Counted from the stretch's first letter, positions 1 through 6,165 are shown. The stretch: DNA of 6,654 nucleotides from Oscillospiraceae bacterium (GCA_017420125.1 JAFOJR010000071.1:1-6654), one strand, 5' to 3'. Program-made: numbers and translations. Notes: a model not told the origin generated them from the letters alone.

Positions 1-51
1 GGCTGGTGGAAAATCGTAGCTTGCTTCTTCGATTTTCCCGTCTTGCATCAT
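1..51 (-). CDS. Possible start of a downstream operon gene (partial, runs off the left edge)
   Basis: On the minus strand two in-frame ATG codons (51-49 and 48-46) overlap the tyrA stop codon in an ATGATG arrangement, and the frame stays open to the window edge. The readable product begins MMQDGKIEEASYDFPPA. Start/stop overlap of this kind is common between translationally coupled genes in an operon, and a further aromatic-pathway gene would fit the context. The fragment is only 17 codons and I do not recognise it. No strong ribosome binding site is visible inside the end of tyrA. It could be a chance open frame. Confidence 0.4.
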   Translation of the reverse strand, partial: MMQDGKIEEASYDFPPA

Positions 52-887
52 TCCAGATTCATTTGCCGTTTCCGATTGGCAGAATATGTAAGTTTTTCTG
101 CTAACCTCTTGGTGTCTCCTGCTTCCAGCACTTCGCGATAGCTTTTTAAATTTTCTTCCAGGCGCCGGATCATCTTGCAAAGTGCATCTACGTTCATGGA
201 AAACAACTGCGTCCAGAGGGGCACGTCCAGCGCTGCCACCCGGGTGCAGTCCCGGAAACTGTTCCCCTCAAAGCCGCGGCAGGAAAACAGATCCGGATCA
301 TCGCATACGGCCACCGCCATAATATGCATCACCTGGCTTGTGTATGCGATCAACTCATCATGCTGCAAAGGCGTGGTCTCTACCACATCGCGGCAGCCCA
401 AATACATGGCCATACGCCGGAGCAAAGCAATATGCTCCGGTGTACTTGTTTTTTCGGGCGTCAGCAAATAATGCGCACCGCGGAACATTTCCTTCTCTGC
501 ATGTGCCATCCCGCTGGTTTCCCGGCCAGCCATAGGATGTCCGCCAATAAAGTCCACTGACGCCGGGAGCACCTTCGCCGCTTCCATAACAGCTGTTTTA
601 ATGCCGCATACGTCTGTCACCAGCGAACCGGGCTTAAAATCGTCTTTATATTCCTGCAGCAATGCCACAATTCCTTGCGGGGGCGCACATAAAATGGTAA
701 CATCTGCCGTCTGGACGGCTGCTTTGATGTCTTTGGTCAGCCGATCTGCCGCCCCCCGTGCCGCCGCAATGCGCATAGTTTCGTCCGAGCGCACCGCACC
801 AACTACTTCGTAATCCTCAAATCCGCGTAACGCCAATGCCAGGGAGCCGCCGATCAGTCCCAATCCTACAATTGTAATCTGTTTCAT
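48..887 (-). CDS. tyrA: Prephenate dehydrogenase (no ACT domain)
   Basis: Predicted to oxidise and decarboxylate prephenate to 4-hydroxyphenylpyruvate with NAD(P)+, the committed step to tyrosine, in the cytoplasm. The 279-residue protein opens with a Rossmann dinucleotide-binding loop, GLGLIGGS (residues 8-15). The family motif GGHPMAGRETSG (115-126) contains His117, at the position of the catalytic His. Further family signatures are QHDELIAYTSQVMHI (175-189) in the helical dimerisation domain and a SFRDCTR segment (210-216) with arginines suited to the carboxylates of prephenate. It ends soon after the helical domain, so the C-terminal ACT domain found in the longer (about 370 residue) Bacillus-type enzymes is absent. 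The start codon follows the aroF stop by 15 nt, and its GAGAGGAG ribosome binding site sits directly behind that stop, so the two genes form one operon with likely coupled translation. Cofactor preference cannot be told by eye. Confidence 0.95.
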   Translation of the reverse strand: MKQITIVGLGLIGGSLALALRGFEDYEVVGAVRSDETMRIAAARGAADRLTKDIKAAVQTADVTILCAPPQGIVALLQEYKDDFKPGSLVTDVCGIKTAVMEAAKVLPASVDFIGGHPMAGRETSGMAHAEKEMFRGAHYLLTPEKTSTPEHIALLRRMAMYLGCRDVVETTPLQHDELIAYTSQVMHIMAVAVCDDPDLFSCRGFEGNSFRDCTRVAALDVPLWTQLFSMNVDALCKMIRRLEENLKSYREVLEAGDTKRLAEKLTYSANRKRQMNLE

Positions 888-902
888 GCCGTGTCTCTCC
901 TC

Positions 903-1916
903 TCAGATGCTCCGGCCCACACATTGCGCCATCGTGCGCAATTTTCCCATTAGTGCATCAAATTCCGCCGGGGTAATGGACTGTGCGCCATCACAAAGGG
1001 CATGGGTTGGATCATTGTGTACTTCAATCAGCAGCCCGTCTGCTCCGGCGGCAATGGCTGCCATGGACATCCGTTCTACCATCCAGGCTTTTCCACAGGC
1101 GTGAGAAGGATCCACCACCACCGGCAGATGGCTGACGGCTTTCACAGCCAAGATGGCACTCAAATCCAACGTATTTCGGGTAAAGGTCTCAAAGGTTCGA
1201 ATCCCCCGTTCGCACAAAATCACCTGGCTGTTTCCTTCTGCCATGATATATTCCGCTGACATCAGCCATTCTTCAATGGTGGAGGACAGGCCACGCTTCA
1301 GCAATACCGGCTTTTTGGTTCGTCCCACCTGCTTGAGCAAATCAAAATTCTGCATGTTTCGTGCGCCAATCTGAATGACATCCACACATTCTTCAAAGAG
1401 GTGGATATTATCTGTTGACATAATCTCTGTGACAATGGGCATTCCTGTCAGACGCTTGGCCTCCTGCAAAAGCCGGATGCCTTCCTGTGCCAAGCCCTGG
1501 AAAGAATATGGTGACGTACGGGGTTTAAACGCACCGCCCCGCAGAGCACAAGCGCCAGAGGCTTTCACTGCTTTTGCCACTTCCACAATCTGCTCCTCAC
1601 TTTCCACAGAACAAGGGCCGGCAATGATACCGATCTGGTTGCTGCCAATCTTGACGCCACCCACTTCGATTACGGTGTTATCAGGATGATATTTCCGGTT
1701 TGCTTTCTTCCAGGGTTCTGTCACTACCATTACTTTTTCCACACCCGGCAGCAATTCCAGCTTCTCTTTGTTCAGCCGGTTGGCATTGCCTTCTGCTCCC
1801 AAAATGGTGGTTTCGCTGCCTTCGCTCACCATGACCTTTACTCCGCCAGACTCCATTTCCGCGATTACCGCCTGAAGCTGTTCTTTTGCAAACCCATTTT
1901 TCATAATAACAACCAT
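903..1916 (-). CDS. aroF: 3-deoxy-7-phosphoheptulonate (DAHP) synthase, type I-beta with N-terminal ferredoxin-like regulatory domain
   Basis: Condenses phosphoenolpyruvate with erythrose 4-phosphate, the first step of the shikimate pathway. The 337-residue protein has an N-terminal ferredoxin-like domain (about 1-70, starting MVVIMKNG) and then a TIM-barrel catalytic domain. Visible motifs are GPCSVES (100-106), RGGAFKPRTSPYSFQGL (126-142), QIGARNMQNF (182-191), LKRG (206-209), CERGIRTFE (235-243) and DPSHACG (269-275). Cys102, His272, Glu298 and Asp309 fall at the metal-ligand positions of the Thermotoga maritima enzyme, in the same numbering. In that enzyme the N-terminal domain gives feedback inhibition by Tyr and Phe, so the same is inferred here. 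The start at 1916 is chosen because AAGGAGG lies 7 nt upstream. A longer in-frame reading to 2030 would run through the attenuator hairpin and overlap the leader peptide, so it is not used. First structural gene of the operon, followed by tyrA. Confidence 0.95.
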   Translation of the reverse strand: MVVIMKNGFAKEQLQAVIAEMESGGVKVMVSEGSETTILGAEGNANRLNKEKLELLPGVEKVMVVTEPWKKANRKYHPDNTVIEVGGVKIGSNQIGIIAGPCSVESEEQIVEVAKAVKASGACALRGGAFKPRTSPYSFQGLAQEGIRLLQEAKRLTGMPIVTEIMSTDNIHLFEECVDVIQIGARNMQNFDLLKQVGRTKKPVLLKRGLSSTIEEWLMSAEYIMAEGNSQVILCERGIRTFETFTRNTLDLSAILAVKAVSHLPVVVDPSHACGKAWMVERMSMAAIAAGADGLLIEVHNDPTHALCDGAQSITPAEFDALMGKLRTMAQCVGRSI

Positions 1917-1945
1917 ATTGCTTCCTCCTTCATTTCTTATAGCGG

Positions 1946-1982
1946 AAAATAAAATACGGCAGCCCCGATGGGGCTGCCGTAT
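1946..1982 (-). terminator. Intrinsic terminator inside the aroF leader (attenuator)
   Basis: A perfect 13-bp stem (1982-1970 with 1966-1954) closed by a 3-nt loop, reading ATACGGCAGCCCC then ATC then its complement. On the minus strand it runs into TTTTATTTT (1954-1946). It lies after the operon promoter and leader peptide but before the aroF ribosome binding site, so it would end transcription before the structural genes. That position is what makes it an attenuator. The leader peptide stop codon lies 19 nt before the base of the stem. Confidence 0.9.
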
Positions 1983-2001
1983 ACGATCGCATTTTCTCGT
2001 A

Positions 2002-2097
2002 TTACTGCATCCAAACCAAATCGGGCGCATGACAATATCCGCTATTCAGCCAATAGCGGTAAGCCATATAACCGTATAACATGGTTTTGTGCAGCAT
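2002..2097 (-). CDS. Tyrosine-rich leader peptide of the aroF-tyrA operon
   Basis: A 31-codon reading frame between the operon promoter and the attenuator, with ATG at 2097 and TAA at 2004-2002. A GAGGT ribosome binding site lies 8 nt upstream. Five of the 31 residues are tyrosine (positions 8, 10, 13, 15 and 21), four of them clustered as YGYMAYRYW. There are two tryptophans (16 and 29) and no phenylalanine. By analogy with trp, phe and his leaders, ribosome stalling at Tyr codons when charged tRNA-Tyr is scarce would change leader folding and stop the terminator at 1946-1982 from forming. Codons 13-16 lie in the 5' arm of a perfect 8-bp hairpin (2059-2052 with 2046-2039, CCGCTATT/AATAGCGG), which a stalled ribosome would block. 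The peptide itself probably has no function beyond being translated. The frame and its context are seen in the sequence; the mechanism is inferred. Confidence 0.85.
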   Translation of the reverse strand: MLHKTMLYGYMAYRYWLNSGYCHAPDLVWMQ

Positions 2098-2130
2098 GGA
2101 AAAGGACCTCGATTCTCAATGATTGCTTTT

Positions 2131-2159
2131 ACTCTATCACTTTGTGGTGCTAAAGTCAA
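2131..2159 (-). promoter_or_regulatory. Sigma-A-like promoter of the aroF-tyrA operon
   Basis: On the minus strand TTGACT (2159-2154) and TAGAGT (2136-2131) are separated by 17 nt. Transcription would start near 2124, about 27 nt before the leader peptide start and about 140 nt before the attenuator. It is the only good promoter seen between the terminator at 2223-2284 and the leader peptide. Confidence 0.8.
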
Positions 2160-2210
2160 GACTTTTTTCCGTTCTCTCCCGGATGAGAGAAACTTGTTTT
2201 TGAGCACCAC
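2144..2210. repeat. Inverted repeat spanning the aroF promoter upstream region
   Basis: GTGGTGCT (2144-2151) and its perfect complement AGCACCAC (2203-2210) are 51 nt apart. The first arm lies in the spacer of the aroF promoter. Between them is a 7-bp hairpin, TTCTCTC (2172-2178) with GAGAGAA (2185-2191). The arms could be paired protein-binding sites, but an 8-bp match in a stretch this size can arise by chance. Confidence 0.3.
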
Positions 2211-2222
2211 TTCTCCCTGCAT

Positions 2223-2284
2223 AAAAAAAACGAAACGGACAAGCGGCGGTTTTCGGAAAAAGCCGCTGTCCGTTTCTTTTTTTT
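2223..2284. terminator. Strong bidirectional intrinsic terminator
   Basis: Stem GAAACGGAC (2232-2240), one unpaired A, then AGCGGC (2242-2247), pairing with GCCGCT (2262-2267) and GTCCGTTTC (2268-2276). The stem is flanked by eight A on the left (2223-2230) and eight T on the right (2277-2284), so it can act in either direction. No protein gene points into it from the left on the plus strand. Its likely client is the minus-strand RNA proposed at 2285-2450. It also insulates the aroF promoter from transcription coming from the right. Confidence 0.85.
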
Positions 2285-2450
2285 AGAAAGGGCCAAATAA
2301 ATTTGGCTGAGGTGTGTCACTTTTCTGAATCAAAAAATCTATATGAAACCCCACGCGGGCGGCGCATGGAGTGTTAATTGGTCTGCTCCGGCAGCAAGCG
2401 GTATTCCGTCCTTGCGCCAGAGTCAGCATTTTGTGATCTTAGTATGTCAA
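2223..2450 (-). ncRNA. Candidate structured non-coding RNA, family not recognised
   Basis: Read on the minus strand, two strong neighbouring hairpins appear. The first has 15 bp: CTCTGGC/GCCGGAG (2422-2416 with 2392-2386), GCAAG with CTTGC (2415-2411 with 2398-2394), and a CGG-AATA-CCG tip, with small bulges. The second is a 10-bp stem, ACTCCATGCG with CGCGTGGGGT (2372-2363 with 2357-2348), with a CCGCC loop. GCTGA (2427-2423) can pair with TCAGC (2310-2306) to close a multiway junction. Three pairs (2419-2389, 2370-2350, 2366-2354) are G-U in this orientation but would be A-C on the plus strand, which favours minus-strand expression. The transcript would end at the terminator at 2223-2284. 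The AT-rich DNA upstream holds a possible -10 (CATAAT, 2459-2454), but no convincing -35. The 5' end is therefore uncertain. The region could instead be a riboswitch-like leader feeding aroF by readthrough. Confidence 0.5.
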
Positions 2451-2557
2451 ATAATTATGAGAAAATTGTGAACGAAGATTAAATAATTTTTTAACATCTT
2501 TTTATAATTCGCTTTTTTCGGTTCATCTTTGGCTCTGCCTTTTCTTTTTCACTGCAG

Positions 2558-2586
2558 GCATAAGTCCACCCAAAATTTCGTACAAT
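2558..2586 (+). promoter_or_regulatory. Possible sporulation-sigma promoter for sleB
   Basis: GCATAAG (2558-2564) and CGTACAAT (2579-2586) are 14 nt apart, close to the -35/-10 pattern of mother-cell sigma-E promoters. The pair also loosely resembles forespore sigma-G elements (GCATA ... ATA), and sleB is a sigma-G gene in Bacillus. The spacing to the sleB start (about 30 nt from the -10) is suitable. No convincing sigma-A promoter is nearer. Short, degenerate motifs in an AT-rich region keep confidence low. Confidence 0.35.
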
Positions 2587-2615
2587 AAATATGAGATTTT
2601 GCTTGGAGGTACCAT

Positions 2616-3296
2616 ATGCAAATACAAAAACGCAAGCTGGCTGCCGCTTTGGCTTTATTATTCGCCGTAAATGTCCTTCTGATTTTGTTCATCCAGACTA
2701 AGCCCGCCCAAGCAGAAACCTACCGCCAGGGGGCAACCGGCCAGGTTGTCCGGACTATTCAGACAAAACTGAAAAACTGGGGATATTACAACGGCTCTGT
2801 GGACGGCATCTTTGGAAGCTCTACCACAGAAGCTGTAAGGCGATTTCAACAGAAAAACGGACTTGCAGCTGACGGAATCGTCGGCCCCGCAACATTGGAA
2901 AAGTTGGGAATGGGCTCTGCTTCCAACAATGCCGGCAGCACCCAGACCAATGACCTCTATCTGTTGGCAAAAGTTATTTCTGCCGAATCACGAGGCGAAC
3001 CGTACAGCGGGCAAGTTGCCGTTGGCGCAGTTATTTTAAATCGGATCAAACACCCCTCTTTCCCCAACACCCTTTCCGGCGTGGTATATCAGCCGGGTGC
3101 CTTTACCTGTATGATGGACGGGCAAATCAATCAGCCCATTGCAGATTCAGCTTACCGAGCGGCGCAGGATGCCATGAATGGCTGGGATCCCAGCGGTGGC
3201 GCCATTTACTATTTTAACCCCAGCACTGCAACCAGCGGTTGGATCTGGAGCCGTCCCCTGCTTACAATCATTGGAAAACATCGTTTTTGTTCTTGA
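2616..3296 (+). CDS. sleB: Spore cortex-lytic enzyme, SleB-like
   Basis: Predicted to cut the muramic-delta-lactam peptidoglycan of the spore cortex during germination; B. cereus-group SleB acts as a lytic transglycosylase. The 226-residue protein has an N-terminal signal peptide with a hydrophobic core (about 8-27) and a likely cleavage after AQA (residue 33). A PG_binding_1 domain follows (about 37-97, with the typical DGIFGSSTTEAVRRFQ and DGIVGPAT repeats). Then comes a short Asn/Ser/Thr linker and a Hydrolase_2 (SleB/CwlJ) domain (about 113-226). The segment AKVISAESRGEPYSGQVAVGAVILNR (from 118) contains Glu124, at the position of the catalytic glutamate. The near-end motif DPSGGAIYYFNPSTA (191-205) is also characteristic. 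GGAGG lies 6 nt before the start. The length is normal. The usual partner gene ypeB is not adjacent: the next gene is convergent. It could equally be a vegetative cell-wall hydrolase of the same family. Confidence 0.9.
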   Translation: MQIQKRKLAAALALLFAVNVLLILFIQTKPAQAETYRQGATGQVVRTIQTKLKNWGYYNGSVDGIFGSSTTEAVRRFQQKNGLAADGIVGPATLEKLGMGSASNNAGSTQTNDLYLLAKVISAESRGEPYSGQVAVGAVILNRIKHPSFPNTLSGVVYQPGAFTCMMDGQINQPIADSAYRAAQDAMNGWDPSGGAIYYFNPSTATSGWIWSRPLLTIIGKHRFCS

Positions 3297-3306
3297 TGGA
3301 CAAGCC

Positions 3307-3349
3307 ATAAAAATCAGCGCATCCACAATCTGATTGTGGGTGCGCTGGT
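3307..3349 (-). terminator. Intrinsic terminator for the TVP38-family gene, convergent with sleB
   Basis: A 14-bp stem, CAGCGCATCCACAA (3315-3328) pairing with TTGTGGGTGCGCTG (3334-3347) through one T-G wobble, with a 5-nt loop. On the minus strand it is followed by ATTTTTAT. On the plus strand the following run is only GTGCGTTTT, so it should work best for the minus-strand gene, though it may also help end sleB transcripts. Confidence 0.8.
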
Positions 3350-3354
3350 GCGTT

Positions 3355-4167
3355 TTAAGCTTCCAAATCATTGCCGGCAGAACTTCCCCGTTCTGTCTCT
3401 TCTTCTGGCAAACGCTCTGCTTCGGAGCTTTTTCCCGATATTGTTTTCTCCTTTGGTTCTTTTTTGTCCCGTCGTGCGGTTATCCTGTGGTAGAGCAGCA
3501 GGCCCAAAGCACTGAGGCCGCCGACCGCAACAAAGGTAATCACAGCAAATAAATAGTTTTTCTCCCCTAAAGCGTTTCCGCCAATGGTGGAAGTGATAAC
3601 GGAGGGCAGCCGTGCCAGGTTGGCGATCAATAAATACACCGGAAATCGAATAGGCGTTAGTCCTGCCACGTATGTCAACAAGTCCTTTGGCGTGCCCGGG
3701 ATAAAAAATAAAAGAAACGTCAGAAGATGGAGCTGTCGACTGTCCTGCAAAAATTTGAGGGACTGTATTTTCTCCATAGAGAAAAAGAGCGAGACAATTT
3801 TAGTGCCCCATTTTCGCGTCATCCAAAAGACCAGTGCGCCGCCTAAAACCACGCCGATCATGCACAGGAGTGTTCCCTCCCAGAAACCGAAGGCATAACC
3901 GGCACCGATTTCCAGCGGTTCGCCGGGAATCAAAGCCACAACCACCTGCACTACCATCATTCCGATAAAGGCAAAACGGCTCCAAATCCCATGGCTGCTG
4001 ACCCAAAGGCGAAACCGCTCCGGTTCTGATACGAATCGAATCATGGGGCGGCCGATAAAATAGCCTACAAAGCCGCAAAATAAAATAAAAATCCCAAGAA
4101 TCAAAATGCTGACCCACCTCTTATGAGGATTCAGATCAGGTTCTTTTTGATTTGATGTATGTTCCAT
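3355..4167 (-). CDS. TVP38/TMEM64 (VTT domain, DedA-like) membrane protein
   Basis: A 270-residue integral membrane protein of the SNARE-associated/VTT-domain family. It has a short charged N-terminus, a first membrane segment (about 18-38), then hydrophobic segments near 64-85, 91-113, 148-160, 173-190 and 206-226. The conserved family features are IPGEPLEIGAGYAFG (80-94) and FFIPGTPKDLLTYVAGLTP (154-172), the latter typical of the TVP38/TMEM64 branch. Some DedA-superfamily members move lipids such as undecaprenyl phosphate across the membrane; whether this one does is not shown. The C-terminal 37 residues are highly charged and probably disordered. The start at 4167 is chosen because AAAGGGA lies just upstream. 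A longer frame to 4374 would cover both this gene's promoter and the proS promoter, so it was rejected. The gene stands alone, divergent from proS. Confidence 0.88.
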   Translation of the reverse strand: MEHTSNQKEPDLNPHKRWVSILILGIFILFCGFVGYFIGRPMIRFVSEPERFRLWVSSHGIWSRFAFIGMMVVQVVVALIPGEPLEIGAGYAFGFWEGTLLCMIGVVLGGALVFWMTRKWGTKIVSLFFSMEKIQSLKFLQDSRQLHLLTFLLFFIPGTPKDLLTYVAGLTPIRFPVYLLIANLARLPSVITSTIGGNALGEKNYLFAVITFVAVGGLSALGLLLYHRITARRDKKEPKEKTISGKSSEAERLPEEETERGSSAGNDLEA

Positions 4168-4227
4168 ATTTCCCTTTCTGTCCGTTACGCCGCATAAAAC
4201 GACGTCAGGAAAACTATAATATGTCCC

Positions 4228-4256
4228 AGTATAGCGTAATCGCCTCAAAAAGTAAA
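4228..4256 (-). promoter_or_regulatory. Sigma-A-like promoter of the TVP38-family gene
   Basis: TTTACT (4256-4251) and TATACT (4233-4228), 17 nt apart on the minus strand, give a start near 4221 and a leader of about 54 nt. The -10 matches consensus at five of six positions; the -35 is weaker. Confidence 0.65.
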
Positions 4257-4342
4257 GTTGCAAGCCTAACCTTCCGTTTGTTTGATTTTCCTCGTTTCCT
4301 CGGAAGATTCCGGCTGAAATTGGCGGAACCCCCCTGCCACCC

Positions 4343-4371
4343 TTGACATTTTCACCGAAATTATATACAAT
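4343..4371 (+). promoter_or_regulatory. Sigma-A-like promoter of proS
   Basis: TTGACA (4343-4348), a perfect -35, is 17 nt from TACAAT (4366-4371). Transcription would begin near 4378, leaving a leader under 40 nt. That is too short for a T-box, so this synthetase gene does not appear to be controlled by a tRNA-sensing leader. Confidence 0.85.
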
Positions 4372-4415
4372 CAAGGCATTCTTGACTATGACTAAATGTG
4401 TAAGGTGGATTGGAA

Positions 4416-5855
4416 ATGGCGAAAGAAAAAAAACAAGTGGAGCGTATTACAGCACGGGACGCTGACTTTGCGCAGTGGTATACGGATGTTGTCACAAAGG
4501 CTGAACTGATTGACTATTCTGGCATCAAAGGAATGTTCGTTCTGCGGCCATATGCTTATGCACTGTGGGAAAACATCCAAAAAGAACTGGACACGCAGTT
4601 TAAAGCACTTGGGCATGAAAATGTTTGCATGCCTCTGCTGATCCCGGAATCTCTGCTCCAAAAAGAAAAAGATCATGTAGAAGGTTTTGCCCCGGAAGTT
4701 GCTTGGGTTACCCATGGCGGCAGCGAACCTCTCCAGGAACGGCTTTGCGTTCGCCCCACGTCCGAAACCTTGTTTTGTGAACACTGGGCTCATGTGGTTC
4801 ATTCCTGGCGCGATCTTCCCAAATTGTATAATCAGTGGGTCAGCGTGATCCGTTGGGAAAAAACTTCTCGTCCTTTTTTGCGTCACCGGGAATTTTTGTG
4901 GCAAGAAGGCCATACCATCCATGCCACACAGGAAGAAGCAATGGCGGAAACAGAACAAATGCTGGAAGTCTACGCTAACTTTTGTGAAAATTATTTGGCA
5001 ATGCCTGTTGTGCGCGGTGAAAAAACGGAAAAGGAAAAATTTGCCGGAGCAGAAAAGACATATACCATTGAATGTATGATGCATGACCGAAAGGCATTGC
5101 AAAGCGGTACTTCCCACTATTTTGGCGACGGCTTTGCAAAAGCATTTGACATTACATTTTCCAATAAAAACAATCAGCTGCAGCATCCGTTTGAAACCTC
5201 TTGGGGGCTGTCTACCCGCATTATCGGCGGTATCATTATGACCCATGGGGATGACAATGGTTTAATCCTGCCGCCGAAAGTGGCACCCATTCAGGTAATT
5301 GTCACTCCCATTGCCCAACACAAGCCCGGCGTCATTGAGGCTGCGGAGTCCATTTGCAGTCGGCTGAAGGCCATCGGTATCCGCACCAAAGCAGATTTAT
5401 CTGACCAGAGTCCTGGTTGGAAATTTGCCGAATATGAAATGAAGGGAGTCCCCCTTCGGATCGAAATTGGCCCTAAAGATTTGGAACAGGCGCAATGCGT
5501 ACTGGTTCGGCGTGACAACGGTGCAAAAGAGTTTATCACATTAGATGCTTTGGAAACACAGGTTCCCATCGCGTTGGACGCCATTCACGACGGTTTGTTC
5601 CAGAAGGCAAAGAAAAATCTGGAAGAAAACACGTTTGCTGCAACTACAATGGAAGAAGCTAAGCAGATCATCGAAACAAAAGGCGGCTTTATCAAAACCA
5701 TGTGGTGCGGCGATCTGGAATGTGAATTGAAAATGAAAGAAGAAGTGGGGGTTTCTTCCCGCTGTATTCCATTCAAGCAAGAGGAAATTTCTGACGTCTG
5801 CCCCTGCTGCGGCAAGCCTGCCAAGAAAATGGTTTATTGGGGCGTAGCGTATTAA
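4416..5855 (+). CDS. proS: Prolyl-tRNA synthetase, archaeal/eukaryotic-type (short form)
   Basis: Charges tRNA-Pro with proline. The 479-residue cytoplasmic class II synthetase shows motif 1 around [20 protein letters not shown] (36-55) and motif 2 around [26 protein letters not shown] (144-169). Motif 3 is [23 protein letters not shown] (261-283). An anticodon-binding domain follows (about 290-390). The C-terminal domain has Cys431, Cys436 and the CPCC group (462-465), which suits a zinc site, and it ends in tyrosine, as is typical of this branch. Motifs 2 and 3 are separated by only about 90 residues, so the INS editing domain of the long bacterial form is absent. Similar short forms are known in Clostridia and some other bacteria. 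The ATG at 4416 is chosen over the in-frame TTG at 4410 because AAGGTGG (4402-4408) is 7 nt before it. Single-gene unit with its own promoter and terminator. Confidence 0.96.
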   Translation: MAKEKKQVERITARDADFAQWYTDVVTKAELIDYSGIKGMFVLRPYAYALWENIQKELDTQFKALGHENVCMPLLIPESLLQKEKDHVEGFAPEVAWVTHGGSEPLQERLCVRPTSETLFCEHWAHVVHSWRDLPKLYNQWVSVIRWEKTSRPFLRHREFLWQEGHTIHATQEEAMAETEQMLEVYANFCENYLAMPVVRGEKTEKEKFAGAEKTYTIECMMHDRKALQSGTSHYFGDGFAKAFDITFSNKNNQLQHPFETSWGLSTRIIGGIIMTHGDDNGLILPPKVAPIQVIVTPIAQHKPGVIEAAESICSRLKAIGIRTKADLSDQSPGWKFAEYEMKGVPLRIEIGPKDLEQAQCVLVRRDNGAKEFITLDALETQVPIALDAIHDGLFQKAKKNLEENTFAATTMEEAKQIIETKGGFIKTMWCGDLECELKMKEEVGVSSRCIPFKQEEISDVCPCCGKPAKKMVYWGVAY

Positions 5856-5870
5856 ACCATGATTCATTAT

Positions 5871-5912
5871 AAAAAAAGAAAAGCAGAAGAATTTCTTCTG
5901 CTTCTCTTTTTT
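5871..5912. terminator. Bidirectional terminator after proS
   Basis: Stem AAGCAGAAG (5881-5889) with CTTCTGCTT (5895-5903), small loop. It is followed on the plus strand by CTCTTTTTT (to 5912) and preceded by seven A (5871-5877), so it can serve proS and also back up termination of the opposing rRNA operon. Confidence 0.85.
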
Positions 5913-5927
5913 ACTCTCAATTCATAT

Positions 5928-5966
5928 ATAAAAATAAGAACCAATTCAAACAAATGAATTGGTTCT
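5928..5966 (-). terminator. Terminator of the rRNA operon
   Basis: A perfect 12-bp stem, AGAACCAATTCA (5937-5948) with TGAATTGGTTCT (5955-5966), and a 6-nt loop. It begins 5 nt after the 5S 3' end. On the minus strand it continues into TTATTTTTATA. Confidence 0.85.
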
Positions 5967-5971
5967 CAAGT

Positions 5972-6086
<115 letters not shown>

Positions 6087-6165
6087 TATTCACTTTTCAG
6101 AAAGAAAAGTAAGCAAAAGAAACAGATTCCTCTTTCTTCTCCTTACCGTTCTTTCAACGGTAATC

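Noticed and set aside
1917..2030. N-terminal extension of DAHP synthase up to position 2030
   Set aside because: The extra 38 residues read through the attenuator hairpin and overlap the leader peptide. The start at 1916 has a strong ribosome binding site and gives the normal family length with metal ligands at the expected numbers.
1920..2124. Tyrosine T-box riboswitch upstream of aroF
   Set aside because: No T-box consensus or specifier-loop architecture was seen, and the leader is short and filled by a translated Tyr-rich frame.
2285..2450. Assignment of the structured RNA to 6S, SRP, tmRNA or RNase P RNA
   Set aside because: The SRP apical motif and the tmRNA tRNA-like ends are missing, and the fold reads as adjacent hairpins rather than the long rod with central bubble of 6S; I could not verify any family.
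4168..4374. N-terminal extension of the TVP38-family protein
   Set aside because: It would span that gene's own promoter and overlap the proS promoter, and the added residues are not family-like; the ATG at 4167 has a ribosome binding site.
4410..4415. TTG start two codons upstream for proS
   Set aside because: It sits 1 nt after the ribosome binding site, too close; the ATG at 4416 has proper spacing.
4392..5246. Long minus-strand open frame of 284 codons opposite proS
   Set aside because: It is antisense to a clear ProRS, rich in Phe/His/Cys as expected of a shadow frame, and has no recognisable domain.
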